Positions 8,601 through 15,365 are shown, numbered from the stretch's first letter. The stretch is 20,607 nucleotides of DNA from Syntrophaceae bacterium UBA4778 (GCA_002403175.1 DHHG01000169.1:1-20607), one strand, 5' to 3'. Translations and numbers: made by a program. The notes: a model not told the origin generated them from the sequence alone.

Positions 8601-8780
8601 TTATTTTTCGTCGATTTTTTTTCCGGCCGAATCTTTATCCGGACTCTCATTCATGGATTTCTTAAAATTCCGTATTCCTTTACCGATCGCACCGCCAATT
8701 TCAGGAAGCTTACCGGCCCCGAAAATGATCAGGATTATGATCAAAATAATCACAAGCTCCTGCATACCCAGTCCAAACAT
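8601..8780 (-). CDS. tatA: Sec-independent (twin-arginine) protein translocase subunit TatA
   Basis: TatA is the pore-forming small subunit that oligomerises to carry folded proteins across the inner membrane. This 59-residue frame starts MFGLGMQELVIILIIILIIF: a short periplasmic end, then a transmembrane helix at about 8-20. The FGAGKLPEIGGAIGKGIRNF stretch is the conserved hinge (FGxxKLPE) and amphipathic helix, and a charged tail ends in KKIDEK. AAAGGAG (8787-8793) lies 6 nt before the ATG. The start is 15 nt after the rodZ-like stop, so the two are cotranscribed. No tatB or tatC is in the window. TatE cannot be separated from TatA by sequence at this length. Confidence 0.93.
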   Translation of the reverse strand: MFGLGMQELVIILIIILIIFGAGKLPEIGGAIGKGIRNFKKSMNESPDKDSAGKKIDEK

Positions 8781-8795
8781 TCTAGTCTCCTTTCC

Positions 8796-9689
8796 CTAAT
8801 CCCGGTTGGCACCCGGCAGATTCAGATGAACCACCTGTCCGCTTTTCCCCAAAAGCCCCAAGGGCTTATCCTGAAAATAGACGGATACGCCTCCAGCATT
8901 GCCTATGTCAATGGAAAATTTATCGGTAGCCTCTCGTTGCATACGCTCTCCGGGCCTGAGCAGAATCTCATATGGTGGATTATCGTCTTCGACGACATTC
9001 AGCCACGAAGTTTCAGTCGCCTCAACAACCAGCTTATAAGGCACTTTAGCAGGCGCCTTTCCTGAAGTCTGAACCGGACTGGACACCACGGGCGATACTG
9101 ATTGAGCCGTTCCCGGCGTGGGTACACTGGGTGCCACTGTTCCCATAGTCCCCTGGCTAGTGGTGGTAACAACACTTTGATTGTTGGGTTTCTGATTTAC
9201 CGTAGAGCTCGCATTTTCCCAAAAAGGTTTCCCTGTTGCAGGCTTGTTTTGATCGGCCATATACGTTGTGAAAAAAGAAATCAGAAAGCCGATCACAATA
9301 ATAACTGAAAAAAACCATCCAGTCGCCCTGAGCGGAACCTTAAAGGTTTTCAAATCATATTTTCTCAGCATGACTTGATTCTCAATTGGTTCCTGACGAG
9401 AAACAACCGATTTATTCAAATACTGCCGATAGTGAGATAGAAGGATGCTTTCATCTAATCCCAACCATTGGGCATAGGTTTTGATGAATTTCTCGGCGTA
9501 AATAGGCTCGGGCAATACTTCAAATTTCCCGTTCTCAATTGCCTGAAGATACGATATCCGGATTTTTGTGGAACTCGACAAATTCTCCAAGGTCAGTTCT
9601 TTGGAATTCCGAATAGCGGTACAATCCGGGAATGCCTCTATGGGGCGGTTTTTAACGGGTTCAGGATTTGTGGTTTGTTCGTTGTCCAT
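8796..9689 (-). CDS. rodZ: RodZ-like cytoskeletal protein (HTH, one membrane span, DUF4115)
   Basis: RodZ-family proteins bind the MreB actin filament with a cytoplasmic helix-turn-helix domain and reach the periplasm to set cell shape. The N-terminal domain (about 25-90) shows LTLENLSSSTKIRISYLQAI and PIYAEKFIKTYAQWLGLD, the typical HTH_25 pattern. A single membrane helix lies at about 124-141 (TGWFFSVIIVIGFLISFF). A Ser/Thr/Pro-rich periplasmic linker follows (about 150-212), then the DUF4115 beta domain (about 215-290) with SWLNVVEDDNPPYEILLRPGE. At 297 residues the size is usual. GGAAGG precedes the ATG. No mreB is in the window, so the cell-shape role is taken from the family. Confidence 0.87.
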   Translation of the reverse strand: MDNEQTTNPEPVKNRPIEAFPDCTAIRNSKELTLENLSSSTKIRISYLQAIENGKFEVLPEPIYAEKFIKTYAQWLGLDESILLSHYRQYLNKSVVSRQEPIENQVMLRKYDLKTFKVPLRATGWFFSVIIVIGFLISFFTTYMADQNKPATGKPFWENASSTVNQKPNNQSVVTTTSQGTMGTVAPSVPTPGTAQSVSPVVSSPVQTSGKAPAKVPYKLVVEATETSWLNVVEDDNPPYEILLRPGERMQREATDKFSIDIGNAGGVSVYFQDKPLGLLGKSGQVVHLNLPGANRD

Positions 9690-10027
9690 AATCTAACCTT
9701 CCACTGCTCTGATTAACGACTTCGTAAGGATTTTCTCATCCCGCACCGTATGATTTTCAAAATAAAAATTCATCCCAGATCTTAAACTGCCGCTTTTTAC
9801 GATTCGTTTAATTTTTTCGGTAAATTAGCACCATTTTCATATTCTCGCAATAAAAAGTTCAGAAGCAATTTGCGGAAAGCCCTTTGTAGTTAAGGAATAG
9901 CGCATTTGTGCCGGCGAAAGCAGGAGTTTGCGACTCTTTTTAATTTTATTAACCGGCGATTAATAGTATCCTTCACAGAAAGATTACCGGATAGTTGGAT
10001 GGATTAAGAAAGAGAGGAAATATTCCA
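9690..10027. other. 338-nt divergent intergenic region between the rodZ-like gene and the inositol monophosphatase gene
   Basis: This AT-rich region must contain promoters for both divergent genes. I found no convincing hexamer pair, RNA gene or repeat. A TTG at 9995 extends the downstream frame by 11 codons but lacks support as a start. Confidence 0.4.
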
Positions 10028-10819
10028 ATGGAAGTTTTCAAAGAGTTTGCAGTAGAAATTGCACATCGATCGGGAACATTGTTGAAGGAACGATTCGGCC
10101 GCAATCACAAAGTAACTTACAAAGGGGAAATAAACATCGTAACCGACGCGGACCAACTTTCAGAAGATATGATGAAATCCGCAATCGCACGCCGATTTCC
10201 AGATCACGGCATTCTGGCTGAAGAGTCCGCAGAAATAGAAAGTCGTTCCGAATACAGATGGATCATCGACCCACTCGATGGAACTACCAATTATGCCCAT
10301 GGGTATCCTGCTTTCTGTGTGTCGGTTGCTCTGGAGAAAAGCGGCACGGTCATTCTGGGTGTTGTTTTTAATCCTATGCTCGATGAAACATTTATCGCCC
10401 AATTGGATAATGGCGCGTATCTTAACGGAGGCAGAATTACCGTTTCAGAAACACCGATAATGAACAGAAGCCTTCTGGCCACCGGGTTTCCTTATGACCT
10501 CAGAGAGAACCCGGACAACAATTTAAATTATTTCTTTGAGATGTCAACCCAGGCGCAGGCTGTGCGCCGTGCCGGATCAGCAGCACTCGAACTCGCCTAT
10601 ACGGCTGCAGGACGTTTTGATGGATTCTGGGAATTGCGTTTGAAGCCTTGGGATACAGCAGCCGCATGCCTCATGGTTCGTGAGGCGGGCGGGATTGTAA
10701 CCGATATTGCGGGAAACGAGCATCGTCCTGATTCGAAAAGCGTACTTGCATCTAACGAGAAAATTCATCCGGAAATGCTTTCCATTCTTAAAAAAACCTC
10801 TCCCGTATTCATGCGGTAA
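10028..10819 (+). CDS. suhB: Inositol monophosphatase family protein (SuhB-like)
   Basis: This Mg-dependent sugar-phosphate phosphatase hydrolyses inositol-1-phosphate or related phosphates. Some members act on fructose-1,6-bisphosphate or 3'-phosphoadenosine 5'-phosphate, so the substrate is not fixed by sequence. The metal-site motifs are ILAEES (Glu65/66), DPLDGTTNY (Asp81, Asp84) and PWDTAAA (Asp209), all in the expected order over 263 residues. The ATG at 10028 is chosen over an upstream TTG (9995) because the N-terminus then matches the family and AGAGG lies 10 nt upstream. The gene stands alone: the rodZ-like gene is divergent, and the kamA-type operon follows after 356 nt. In E. coli SuhB also takes part in rRNA antitermination, which cannot be judged here. 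Confidence 0.92.
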   Translation: MEVFKEFAVEIAHRSGTLLKERFGRNHKVTYKGEINIVTDADQLSEDMMKSAIARRFPDHGILAEESAEIESRSEYRWIIDPLDGTTNYAHGYPAFCVSVALEKSGTVILGVVFNPMLDETFIAQLDNGAYLNGGRITVSETPIMNRSLLATGFPYDLRENPDNNLNYFFEMSTQAQAVRRAGSAALELAYTAAGRFDGFWELRLKPWDTAAACLMVREAGGIVTDIAGNEHRPDSKSVLASNEKIHPEMLSILKKTSPVFMR

Positions 10820-10891
10820 GACAAGATGATTCTTTTGTTTTTCTTCAAGCGAAACAATTTTAAAAAAAAATTATTATGCTTAAGTTTGCGC

Positions 10892-10917
10892 TTGACATGT
10901 CGTTAAAAGATGTTAAT
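10892..10917 (+). promoter_or_regulatory. Candidate promoter of the kamA-type operon
   Basis: TTGACA at 10892-10897 is a perfect -35 box. The -10 is weak: GTTAAT (10912-10917) at 14-nt spacing is the nearest match. It is the best candidate in the region and would give a leader of about 250 nt. Confidence 0.4.
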
Positions 10918-10977
10918 TAGGAATCAATATTTACTTTTTTTCAAGCTCCTTCCCGTTCAAGACTCAAGGACTTGCCG

Positions 10978-11049
10978 ATGCTCGCAAATCCTTACTATCT
11001 GCGCGATAGCGAAGGAGATGACCCGTTAGATATGAATGGTAATTGCTGA
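10978..11049 (+). CDS. Possible 23-residue upstream peptide in the kamA leader
   Basis: ATG at 10978 opens a 23-codon frame ending at TGA 11047-11049, with AAGGA (10966-10970) 7 nt upstream, an ideal spacing. The peptide begins MLANPYYLRD and is acidic in the middle. It contains no lysine, so it does not look like a lysine-sensing leader. A stem-loop overlaps its first codons. It matches no family I know and may be a chance frame. Confidence 0.3.
   Translation: MLANPYYLRDSEGDDPLDMNGNC
10989..11016 (+). repeat. Stem-loop in the kamA leader
   Basis: TCCTT-A-CTATC pairs with GATAG-CG-AAGGA around a TGCGC loop, giving two 5-bp helices with a small internal loop. There is no T-tract. The 3' arm contains AAGGA, which the fold would sequester. 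Confidence 0.35.
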
Positions 11050-11175
11050 ACATGGTGCGAATTTCCCATAGGCCAAGTTGATACTGAAAAAAAAATAGAA
11101 CAAAAAAACGTACCAAACATTAGGTCATCCTCAACGCTTAAAAGGACAGGTGAAATCTTGGATACAGGAGGGGAA

Positions 11176-12540
11176 ATGAAAGTAAAGACCATGATGGAGG
11201 AAGAAGAGCCTCCGGACGATATGACCACGTCTTTGCTGGCATCTCTGAATGCCGAATGCCTTTTTGGTAGCGGCAACGTTATCCAGAAGCTTTGGCCGGG
11301 CGTAACCATGGACCAGTGGAAAGACTGGAACTGGCAGATGGCCAACAGAATTGCTTCTGTCGAGGATCTTTCCACGCTACTCAACCTGAAACCTTATCAG
11401 GTTGCGAAATACAAAACGCTCAATAAAATATTTCCTTTCGCGATTACGCCTTATTTTCTTTCGCTCATAGATTGGTACAATCCGGGCGACCCCATCAAAA
11501 AACAATGTCTCCCCGATCTCAGGGAAATGGAATTCAAAATTGTGGGAGATTCCGATCCTCTTGAGGAAGAAGAGGATATGCAGGTTCCCGGCTTGGTACA
11601 TCGATATCCCGACAGGGTTCTTGCCGTCGTCACGAATATGTGCTCCATGTATTGTCGGCACTGCACACGGAAAAGAATCTGGCACGAAGGCGAGTCGACC
11701 CGATCCAAACAGGAATTGATGGCCATGATTCGTTACATTCAGGCCACGCCGGAAGTCCGAGAGGTAATCGTTTCCGGCGGGGATCCACTGACCATGAATA
11801 TGGAACTGCTCGATTGGTTCCTCGGCGAGCTGGAGCGCATCTCCCACGTTGAAGTCCTCCGAATTGGCAGCCGAGTGCCGGTTGTAATGCCGATGCGGAT
11901 TACGGACGATCTGGTTCGGATGCTGGCCTCACATAGACCGCTTTGGCTTAACACTCAATTCAATCACCCGAATGAAATCACGCCAGAGTCCCAAGAAGCG
12001 TGCGATCGTCTGCTTACCAGCGGAATTCCCGTATCGAACCAAACCGTCCTGTTGAGGGGCATCAACGACTCCATTGAAGTCATGCGCGAACTCTGCCACA
12101 AACTGCAGCAGATTATGGTTCGTCCCTACTATCTATTCCAGTGTGATCCGGTCCGGGGAGTCGAACATTTCAGAACCAATATCTGGAAGGGAATTGAAAT
12201 CATAGAAATGCTGAGAGGCTATACCGGAGGACTCTGCATCCCTTCATTCATGGTCGATACCCCCGGCGGCGGCGGCAAGATCCCGTTGCAACCTTTTTAC
12301 CTCCTCTCCGTTACGGACAAGGATGTTCTGTTCAGGAATTACGAAGGGATGATCATCAAATATTTCAATCCCCAGGAAACAGATTTTGGCTTTTCCCGCA
12401 AAATGGCCTCAAACGGGAAAGGTGGCGGAACAGCGCAGCTGCTCAAAGGGAATGGGAAAGCGCTGGTCCCTGAAGAAACCCCCAGATATAGAAGAAGGAA
12501 TTCAAATACCCTCTTGAAATTGAAAGAGGGGAAGGCATGA
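11176..12540 (+). CDS. kamA: KamA-family radical SAM aminomutase (lysine 2,3-aminomutase-like)
   Basis: Family members move an amino group from C2 to C3 using SAM, a 4Fe-4S cluster and PLP. Visible are CSMYCRHC (Cys156, 160, 163) for the cluster, Arg165 and GGGGK with the PLP Lys368. Compared with the Clostridium enzyme from memory (its numbering plus 31), the lysine side-chain contacts Asp293 and Asp330 correspond to Asp324 and Asp361, and carboxylate-binding Arg134 to Arg165. This favours L-lysine to beta-lysine. The zinc cysteine 268 corresponds to Ser299, and the tail (about 400-454) has no cysteines, so the inter-subunit zinc site is lost. AGGAGG (11166) precedes the ATG at 11176; a TTG at 11158 is an alternative start. 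The stop overlaps the next start as ATGA. It heads a four-gene operon. The substrate is inferred. Confidence 0.9.
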   Translation: MKVKTMMEEEEPPDDMTTSLLASLNAECLFGSGNVIQKLWPGVTMDQWKDWNWQMANRIASVEDLSTLLNLKPYQVAKYKTLNKIFPFAITPYFLSLIDWYNPGDPIKKQCLPDLREMEFKIVGDSDPLEEEEDMQVPGLVHRYPDRVLAVVTNMCSMYCRHCTRKRIWHEGESTRSKQELMAMIRYIQATPEVREVIVSGGDPLTMNMELLDWFLGELERISHVEVLRIGSRVPVVMPMRITDDLVRMLASHRPLWLNTQFNHPNEITPESQEACDRLLTSGIPVSNQTVLLRGINDSIEVMRELCHKLQQIMVRPYYLFQCDPVRGVEHFRTNIWKGIEIIEMLRGYTGGLCIPSFMVDTPGGGGKIPLQPFYLLSVTDKDVLFRNYEGMIIKYFNPQETDFGFSRKMASNGKGGGTAQLLKGNGKALVPEETPRYRRRNSNTLLKLKEGKA

Positions 12541-13550
12541 GAATTGGTTTTACCTATGATTTGCGAAAGGATTATCTGGAACGTGGTTTCACGGAGGAAG
12601 AGACAGCAGAATTTGACAGCGAAGAAACAATAACCTTCGTGACAGAGGCCATTGCCGGCCTTGGACATGAGGTTGATCGTATTGGTAATATTTATGACCT
12701 GGTCCCAAGACTCTCAAGAGGCGAATCTTGGGATCTTGTTTTTAACATCACAGAGGGCCTTCACGGCAGAAACAGGGAATCGCAAGTGCCCGCCCTTCTC
12801 GAGGCCTACGACATCCCATATACATTCAGCGATGCACTGACACTTGCCTTATCGCTGGATAAAGCCATGGCCAAGCGCATCATCAAAGATGCAGGCCTAG
12901 ACACACCCGAGTTTTTCACAGTAGCTTCCATTGATGAAATAGATGGCAAGTTAAATCAAGCTTTGTCCTATCCGTTGTTTCTGAAACCTGTTGCGGAAGG
13001 AACAGGAAAAGGAATAACAACAGCATGCATTGTCCACGATCCGGAACCGCTGCGGGATCAGTGTGGTTCCTTGCTGGAGCGTTATGCTCAGCCGGTGCTT
13101 ATCGAAGAATATTTGCCCGGCCGCGAATTTACAGTCGGTATTCTAGGAACGGGTGAAAAGGCGAAGGTCCTTGGAGTTCTTGAAATACAACTTCTGAAGA
13201 ATGCAGACCCCCTGGTTTATTCTTATTGCAACAAAGAGCTTTGCGAGGAAAGGGTTGACTATGTTCTGGTCGATCCTCAGAAAAAAGAAAATGCTTCGAT
13301 CATAAGCCAGGCATCGGAAATGGCTCTCCAGGCTTACACCGCATTAGGATGCAGAGATGCGGGGCGTGTTGATCTGAAAGCGGACGCTTCCCAACGCCTG
13401 CATTTTTTAGAGATCAATCCCCTTGCCGGCATTCATCCCACGCATTCGGATTTACCGATTCTCTGCACGAAGGTCGGCATTGCCTATCAGGACCTTATCT
13501 CCGGGATCATTGATTCCGCCATGGAAAGGAAAAAAGTTCGCCGGAGTTAA
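12537..13550 (+). CDS. D-Ala-D-Ala-ligase-like ATP-grasp ligase, first of two
   Basis: The 337-residue protein has the ATP-grasp fold of D-alanine-D-alanine ligases, which activate a carboxylate as acyl phosphate and join it to an amine. The N-terminal domain has VFNITEGLHGRNRESQVPAL (about 68-87) and IPYTFSD. The central domain has FLKPVAEGTGKGI (Lys150) and LIEEYLPGREFTVG (188-201). The metal-binding set is GRVDL (Asp279) and LEINPLAGIHPTHSD (Glu292, Asn294), with the 13-residue Asp-Glu spacing of E. coli DdlB. The GRNRESQVPALLE version differs from true cell-wall Ddl (HGxxGEDG), and no mur genes are nearby. I therefore favour a dedicated ligase using the product of the neighbouring aminomutase. 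The start overlaps the kamA stop (ATGA). The true substrates are unknown. Confidence 0.85.
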   Translation: MRIGFTYDLRKDYLERGFTEEETAEFDSEETITFVTEAIAGLGHEVDRIGNIYDLVPRLSRGESWDLVFNITEGLHGRNRESQVPALLEAYDIPYTFSDALTLALSLDKAMAKRIIKDAGLDTPEFFTVASIDEIDGKLNQALSYPLFLKPVAEGTGKGITTACIVHDPEPLRDQCGSLLERYAQPVLIEEYLPGREFTVGILGTGEKAKVLGVLEIQLLKNADPLVYSYCNKELCEERVDYVLVDPQKKENASIISQASEMALQAYTALGCRDAGRVDLKADASQRLHFLEINPLAGIHPTHSDLPILCTKVGIAYQDLISGIIDSAMERKKVRRS

Positions 13551-13602
13551 AATATTCTCAGGCTATCCGAAAGGTTTAGCCTTCCAAACAGGGTGTGATA
13601 AT

Positions 13603-14592
13603 ATGAAAGTTGCTATTGTTTACAATGAACCTGTCCCGGATAAAGCGGATTCGGTAGATGTCCTGGATCAAATGGCTATGGTGACCGATGCTCTTCAGGA
13701 ATTGGGATACCAGTTCAGGCCCTTTCCCGTTGGAAACAGCCTGGGTTCCTGTACCAATCTCCTGGATGAATTGAGGCTGTATTCCCCAAACATCATCTTC
13801 AATCTTTTTGAAAGCCTCGGAGATGATGCGCGCTTCCATCCCGTTCTGCCTTCGCTTTATGAGATCGGCGGATTTCCTTATACAGGCGCTCCTTTTTCGG
13901 CACTTTTTACAACAACAGATAAGATCCTGGCGAAAACAATTTTGAAATGTTCGGGATTGCCAACTCCGGAGTGGGATCAATACGATGGCGCAATCGAACA
14001 GCTTTCCTCCTCGGCACCCTGGATAGTAAAACCAGCTTTAGAAGACGGATCTGTCGGAATTGATGATGAATCCATTTTCAAAGAGAAGGAAGCGCTTCTC
14101 GTGAAGCTACCTAATATTTACCTGAACCATAACAAACAGCCTATCCTTATAGAAGAATATATCGATGGACGGGAATTGAATATACCGATTCTGGAATTGG
14201 AAGATGGAACCCCGAAAGTGTTTCCGATTTCCGAAATCACATTTGACGATTGGCCCGCAGAAAAGCCTCGCATCGTGAATTATGCAGCGAAATGGGATGA
14301 GCAGGCTTTCGAATACGAAAATACAAACCGGCAATTTTATCCGGAAGGAGCTCCTTTGGAATACCTGGAGCAATTGGCCCTGAAATGCTGGAGATTGTTC
14401 CGGCTGAGAGGATATGCCCGGGTGGATGCCCGTATGGACAACAAAGGAAATATATTTATTATTGAAATCAACGCCAACCCCTGCATTGCCGCAGAATCCG
14501 GTTTTATGCGTTCCATGTACGAAGGCGGACTGGAAGCGAAGGATGTCGTCAGGGCCCTGGTACAAGCGCCTTTGCTGAGGTATCCACGTTGA
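13603..14592 (+). CDS. D-Ala-D-Ala-ligase-like ATP-grasp ligase, second of two
   Basis: This is a second, clearly different ATP-grasp enzyme of 329 residues. Motifs in order are IIFNLFESLGDDARFHPVLP (64-83), GFPYTGAP, WIVKPALEDGSVGI (Lys143), ILIEEYIDGRELNIP (181-195), YARVDAR (Asp275) and FIIEINANPCIA (Glu288, Asn290). All ATP and metal residues look intact, so this is not a decayed copy. The frame is open upstream to 13423 inside the previous gene, but MKVAIVYNEP at 13603 is a typical ATP-grasp start with a weak GGGTG site before it. It lies 52 nt after the first ligase, and its stop overlaps the GNAT start. The two ligases probably act in succession or on different partners. Substrates cannot be read from the sequence. 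Confidence 0.85.
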   Translation: MKVAIVYNEPVPDKADSVDVLDQMAMVTDALQELGYQFRPFPVGNSLGSCTNLLDELRLYSPNIIFNLFESLGDDARFHPVLPSLYEIGGFPYTGAPFSALFTTTDKILAKTILKCSGLPTPEWDQYDGAIEQLSSSAPWIVKPALEDGSVGIDDESIFKEKEALLVKLPNIYLNHNKQPILIEEYIDGRELNIPILELEDGTPKVFPISEITFDDWPAEKPRIVNYAAKWDEQAFEYENTNRQFYPEGAPLEYLEQLALKCWRLFRLRGYARVDARMDNKGNIFIIEINANPCIAAESGFMRSMYEGGLEAKDVVRALVQAPLLRYPR

Positions 14593-15098
14593 GCGACCAT
14601 ATGCAAACAAGCGATTATGCTCTGAGGTGGGAGCCTGTACAGGAGGACTGTGTCAGCGTTAGAGAGATTCTCGATTCCAACGGTATTTTTTATCGATATG
14701 AGGTCGACGTTGCCATCGAGCTGATTGAAGATAGGCTGGAACGAGGTGAAGATAGCGATTATCATTTTATTTTCATGGACCAGGAAGGAGAATGTGTCGG
14801 ATACGTCTGTTACGGCCCGATTTATATGACTGACAACCGATTCGATCTTTACTGGATAGCCGTACGGGAAGATTTACGGGGGGGTGGATTAGGAAAAATT
14901 CTGCTCGCCGAAACGGAACGGCAGGTTCTGAAAAGAAATGGAAAGATCCTTTATGTGGAAACCTCGGGGAAAGATGATTATTTGAAAACCAGGGCCTTTT
15001 ACAAAAAAAACGGCTATTCGGAAATCGCATGTGTTCCTCATTTTTATAAAGAGAATGATGATAAAATCATCCTCATGAAAAGGCTCGCGGCTAAATGA
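14589..15098 (+). CDS. GNAT-family N-acetyltransferase
   Basis: The protein transfers an acetyl group from acetyl-CoA to an amine. The acetyl-CoA site is LRGGGLGK (RxxGxG, Arg97-Gly102) after the strand LYWIAVRED. The C-terminal part has TRAFYKKNGYSEIA, the usual last motif. At 169 residues it is a single GNAT domain, shorter than the beta-lysine acetyltransferases (AblB) of methanogens as I recall them. I chose the TTG at 14589, which overlaps the preceding stop (TTGA), because GAGG lies 8 nt upstream; the ATG at 14601 has no binding site. It closes the four-gene operon, so its likely substrate is the aminomutase product or the ligated product. A protein or antibiotic substrate cannot be excluded. 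Confidence 0.88.
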   Translation: MSDHMQTSDYALRWEPVQEDCVSVREILDSNGIFYRYEVDVAIELIEDRLERGEDSDYHFIFMDQEGECVGYVCYGPIYMTDNRFDLYWIAVREDLRGGGLGKILLAETERQVLKRNGKILYVETSGKDDYLKTRAFYKKNGYSEIACVPHFYKENDDKIILMKRLAAK

Positions 15099-15162
15099 GA
15101 ATTTAGGCCCTTTTATATCGCCCATCTCGAAATCAGGCTAAGGTATTCATATTTTTAAAAAC

Positions 15163-15190
15163 TTGACACTCGACAGAATTTCATGATACC
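15163..15190 (+). promoter_or_regulatory. Promoter of the trp leader-trpB2 unit
   Basis: A perfect -35 TTGACA (15163-15168) is followed after 16 nt by a weaker -10 GATACC (15185-15190), 25 nt before the leader-peptide ATG. Its position fits the attenuator that follows. Transcripts from the upstream operon could also read through, as no terminator is seen after the GNAT gene. Confidence 0.55.
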
Positions 15191-15214
15191 CAGTTTTCGA
15201 GTGGAGAGGCTGTC

Positions 15215-15292
15215 ATGGAAAATCTGAAAAATATCAATACATGCTGGTGGTGGCAGGGTTATCATTGCCTGCCCGAAAGGCCTCCGTTCTGA
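15215..15292 (+). CDS. trpL: trp operon-type leader peptide (attenuator peptide)
   Basis: This 25-codon frame begins MENLKNINTC and then carries three consecutive Trp codons (TGG at 15245-15253), ending at TGA 15290-15292. GGAGAGG (15203-15209) lies 5 nt before the ATG, and a TTGACA promoter sits just upstream. Downstream are mutually exclusive antiterminator and terminator hairpins and then trpB2. This is the arrangement of ribosome-mediated tryptophan attenuation: a ribosome stalled at the Trp codons when charged tRNA-Trp is low would favour the antiterminator. The Trp run, start signals and hairpins together make chance unlikely. Confidence 0.9.
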   Translation: MENLKNINTCWWWQGYHCLPERPPF

Positions 15293-15313
15293 AAGACAGA
15301 CAAGCCTGGGGCA
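15270..15313 (+). promoter_or_regulatory. Possible 1:2 hairpin of the trp leader
   Basis: TGCCC (15270-15274) can pair with GGGCA (15309-15313), and AGGC (15278-15281) with GCCT (15304-15307). It begins 16 nt after the last Trp codon. Its 3' side ends just short of the antiterminator arm (15319), so competition would be by stacking or crowding rather than direct overlap. This is the least certain part of the attenuator model. Confidence 0.4.
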
Positions 15314-15318
15314 AAGCT

Positions 15319-15347
15319 CCATGGCTTCCATAAAAAAAGAGCCATGG
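15319..15347 (+). promoter_or_regulatory. Antiterminator (2:3) hairpin of the trp leader
   Basis: CCATGGCT (15319-15326) is complementary to AGCCATGG (15340-15347), which is also the 5' arm of the terminator. The two folds therefore exclude each other. The loop is 13 nt. Confidence 0.75.
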
Positions 15348-15365
15348 TCCCATGGCTCTTTTTTT
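15332..15365 (+). terminator. Rho-independent terminator of the trp attenuator
   Basis: GAGCCATGG (15339-15347) and CCATGGCTC (15350-15358) form a 9-bp stem followed by seven T. With the flanking A and T tracts the inverted repeat has perfect 16-base arms. It ends 78 nt before the trpB2 start and overlaps the antiterminator arm. Confidence 0.88.

Larger units (their letters stand above)
10820..11175 (+). other. 356-nt leader region upstream of the kamA-type operon
   Basis: No recognised gene lies here, but the stretch is structured. It holds a TTGACA box (10892), a 23-codon frame with a well-spaced AAGGA (10966-11049) and a stem-loop inside that frame (10989-11016). A/T-rich DNA follows up to the kamA ribosome-binding site. 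It does not match a riboswitch pattern I know, including the lysine riboswitch. Confidence 0.45.

Noticed and set aside
8562..9065. 167-codon + strand frame across tatA and the rodZ-like gene
   Set aside because: It is antisense to two recognisable proteins on the minus strand and shows no motif.
10820..11175. Lysine riboswitch in the kamA leader
   Set aside because: The multi-helix core and conserved segments of that riboswitch are not recognisable here; only one short stem-loop is seen.
11377..11847. 156-codon minus-strand frame inside the kamA-type gene
   Set aside because: It is a reverse-strand shadow of the radical SAM core; the opposite strand has conserved cysteines and the PLP lysine.
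11176..12540. EpmB (EF-P beta-lysylation aminomutase) as the identity of the KamA homologue
   Set aside because: EpmB proteins are shorter as I recall, and no epmA or efp is present; the local context is two ligases and a GNAT. It is not formally excluded by sequence.
13423..13602. 60-residue N-terminal extension of the second ATP-grasp ligase
   Set aside because: It overlaps the end of the first ligase and is compositionally odd; MKVAIVYNEP at 13603 is the normal ATP-grasp start.
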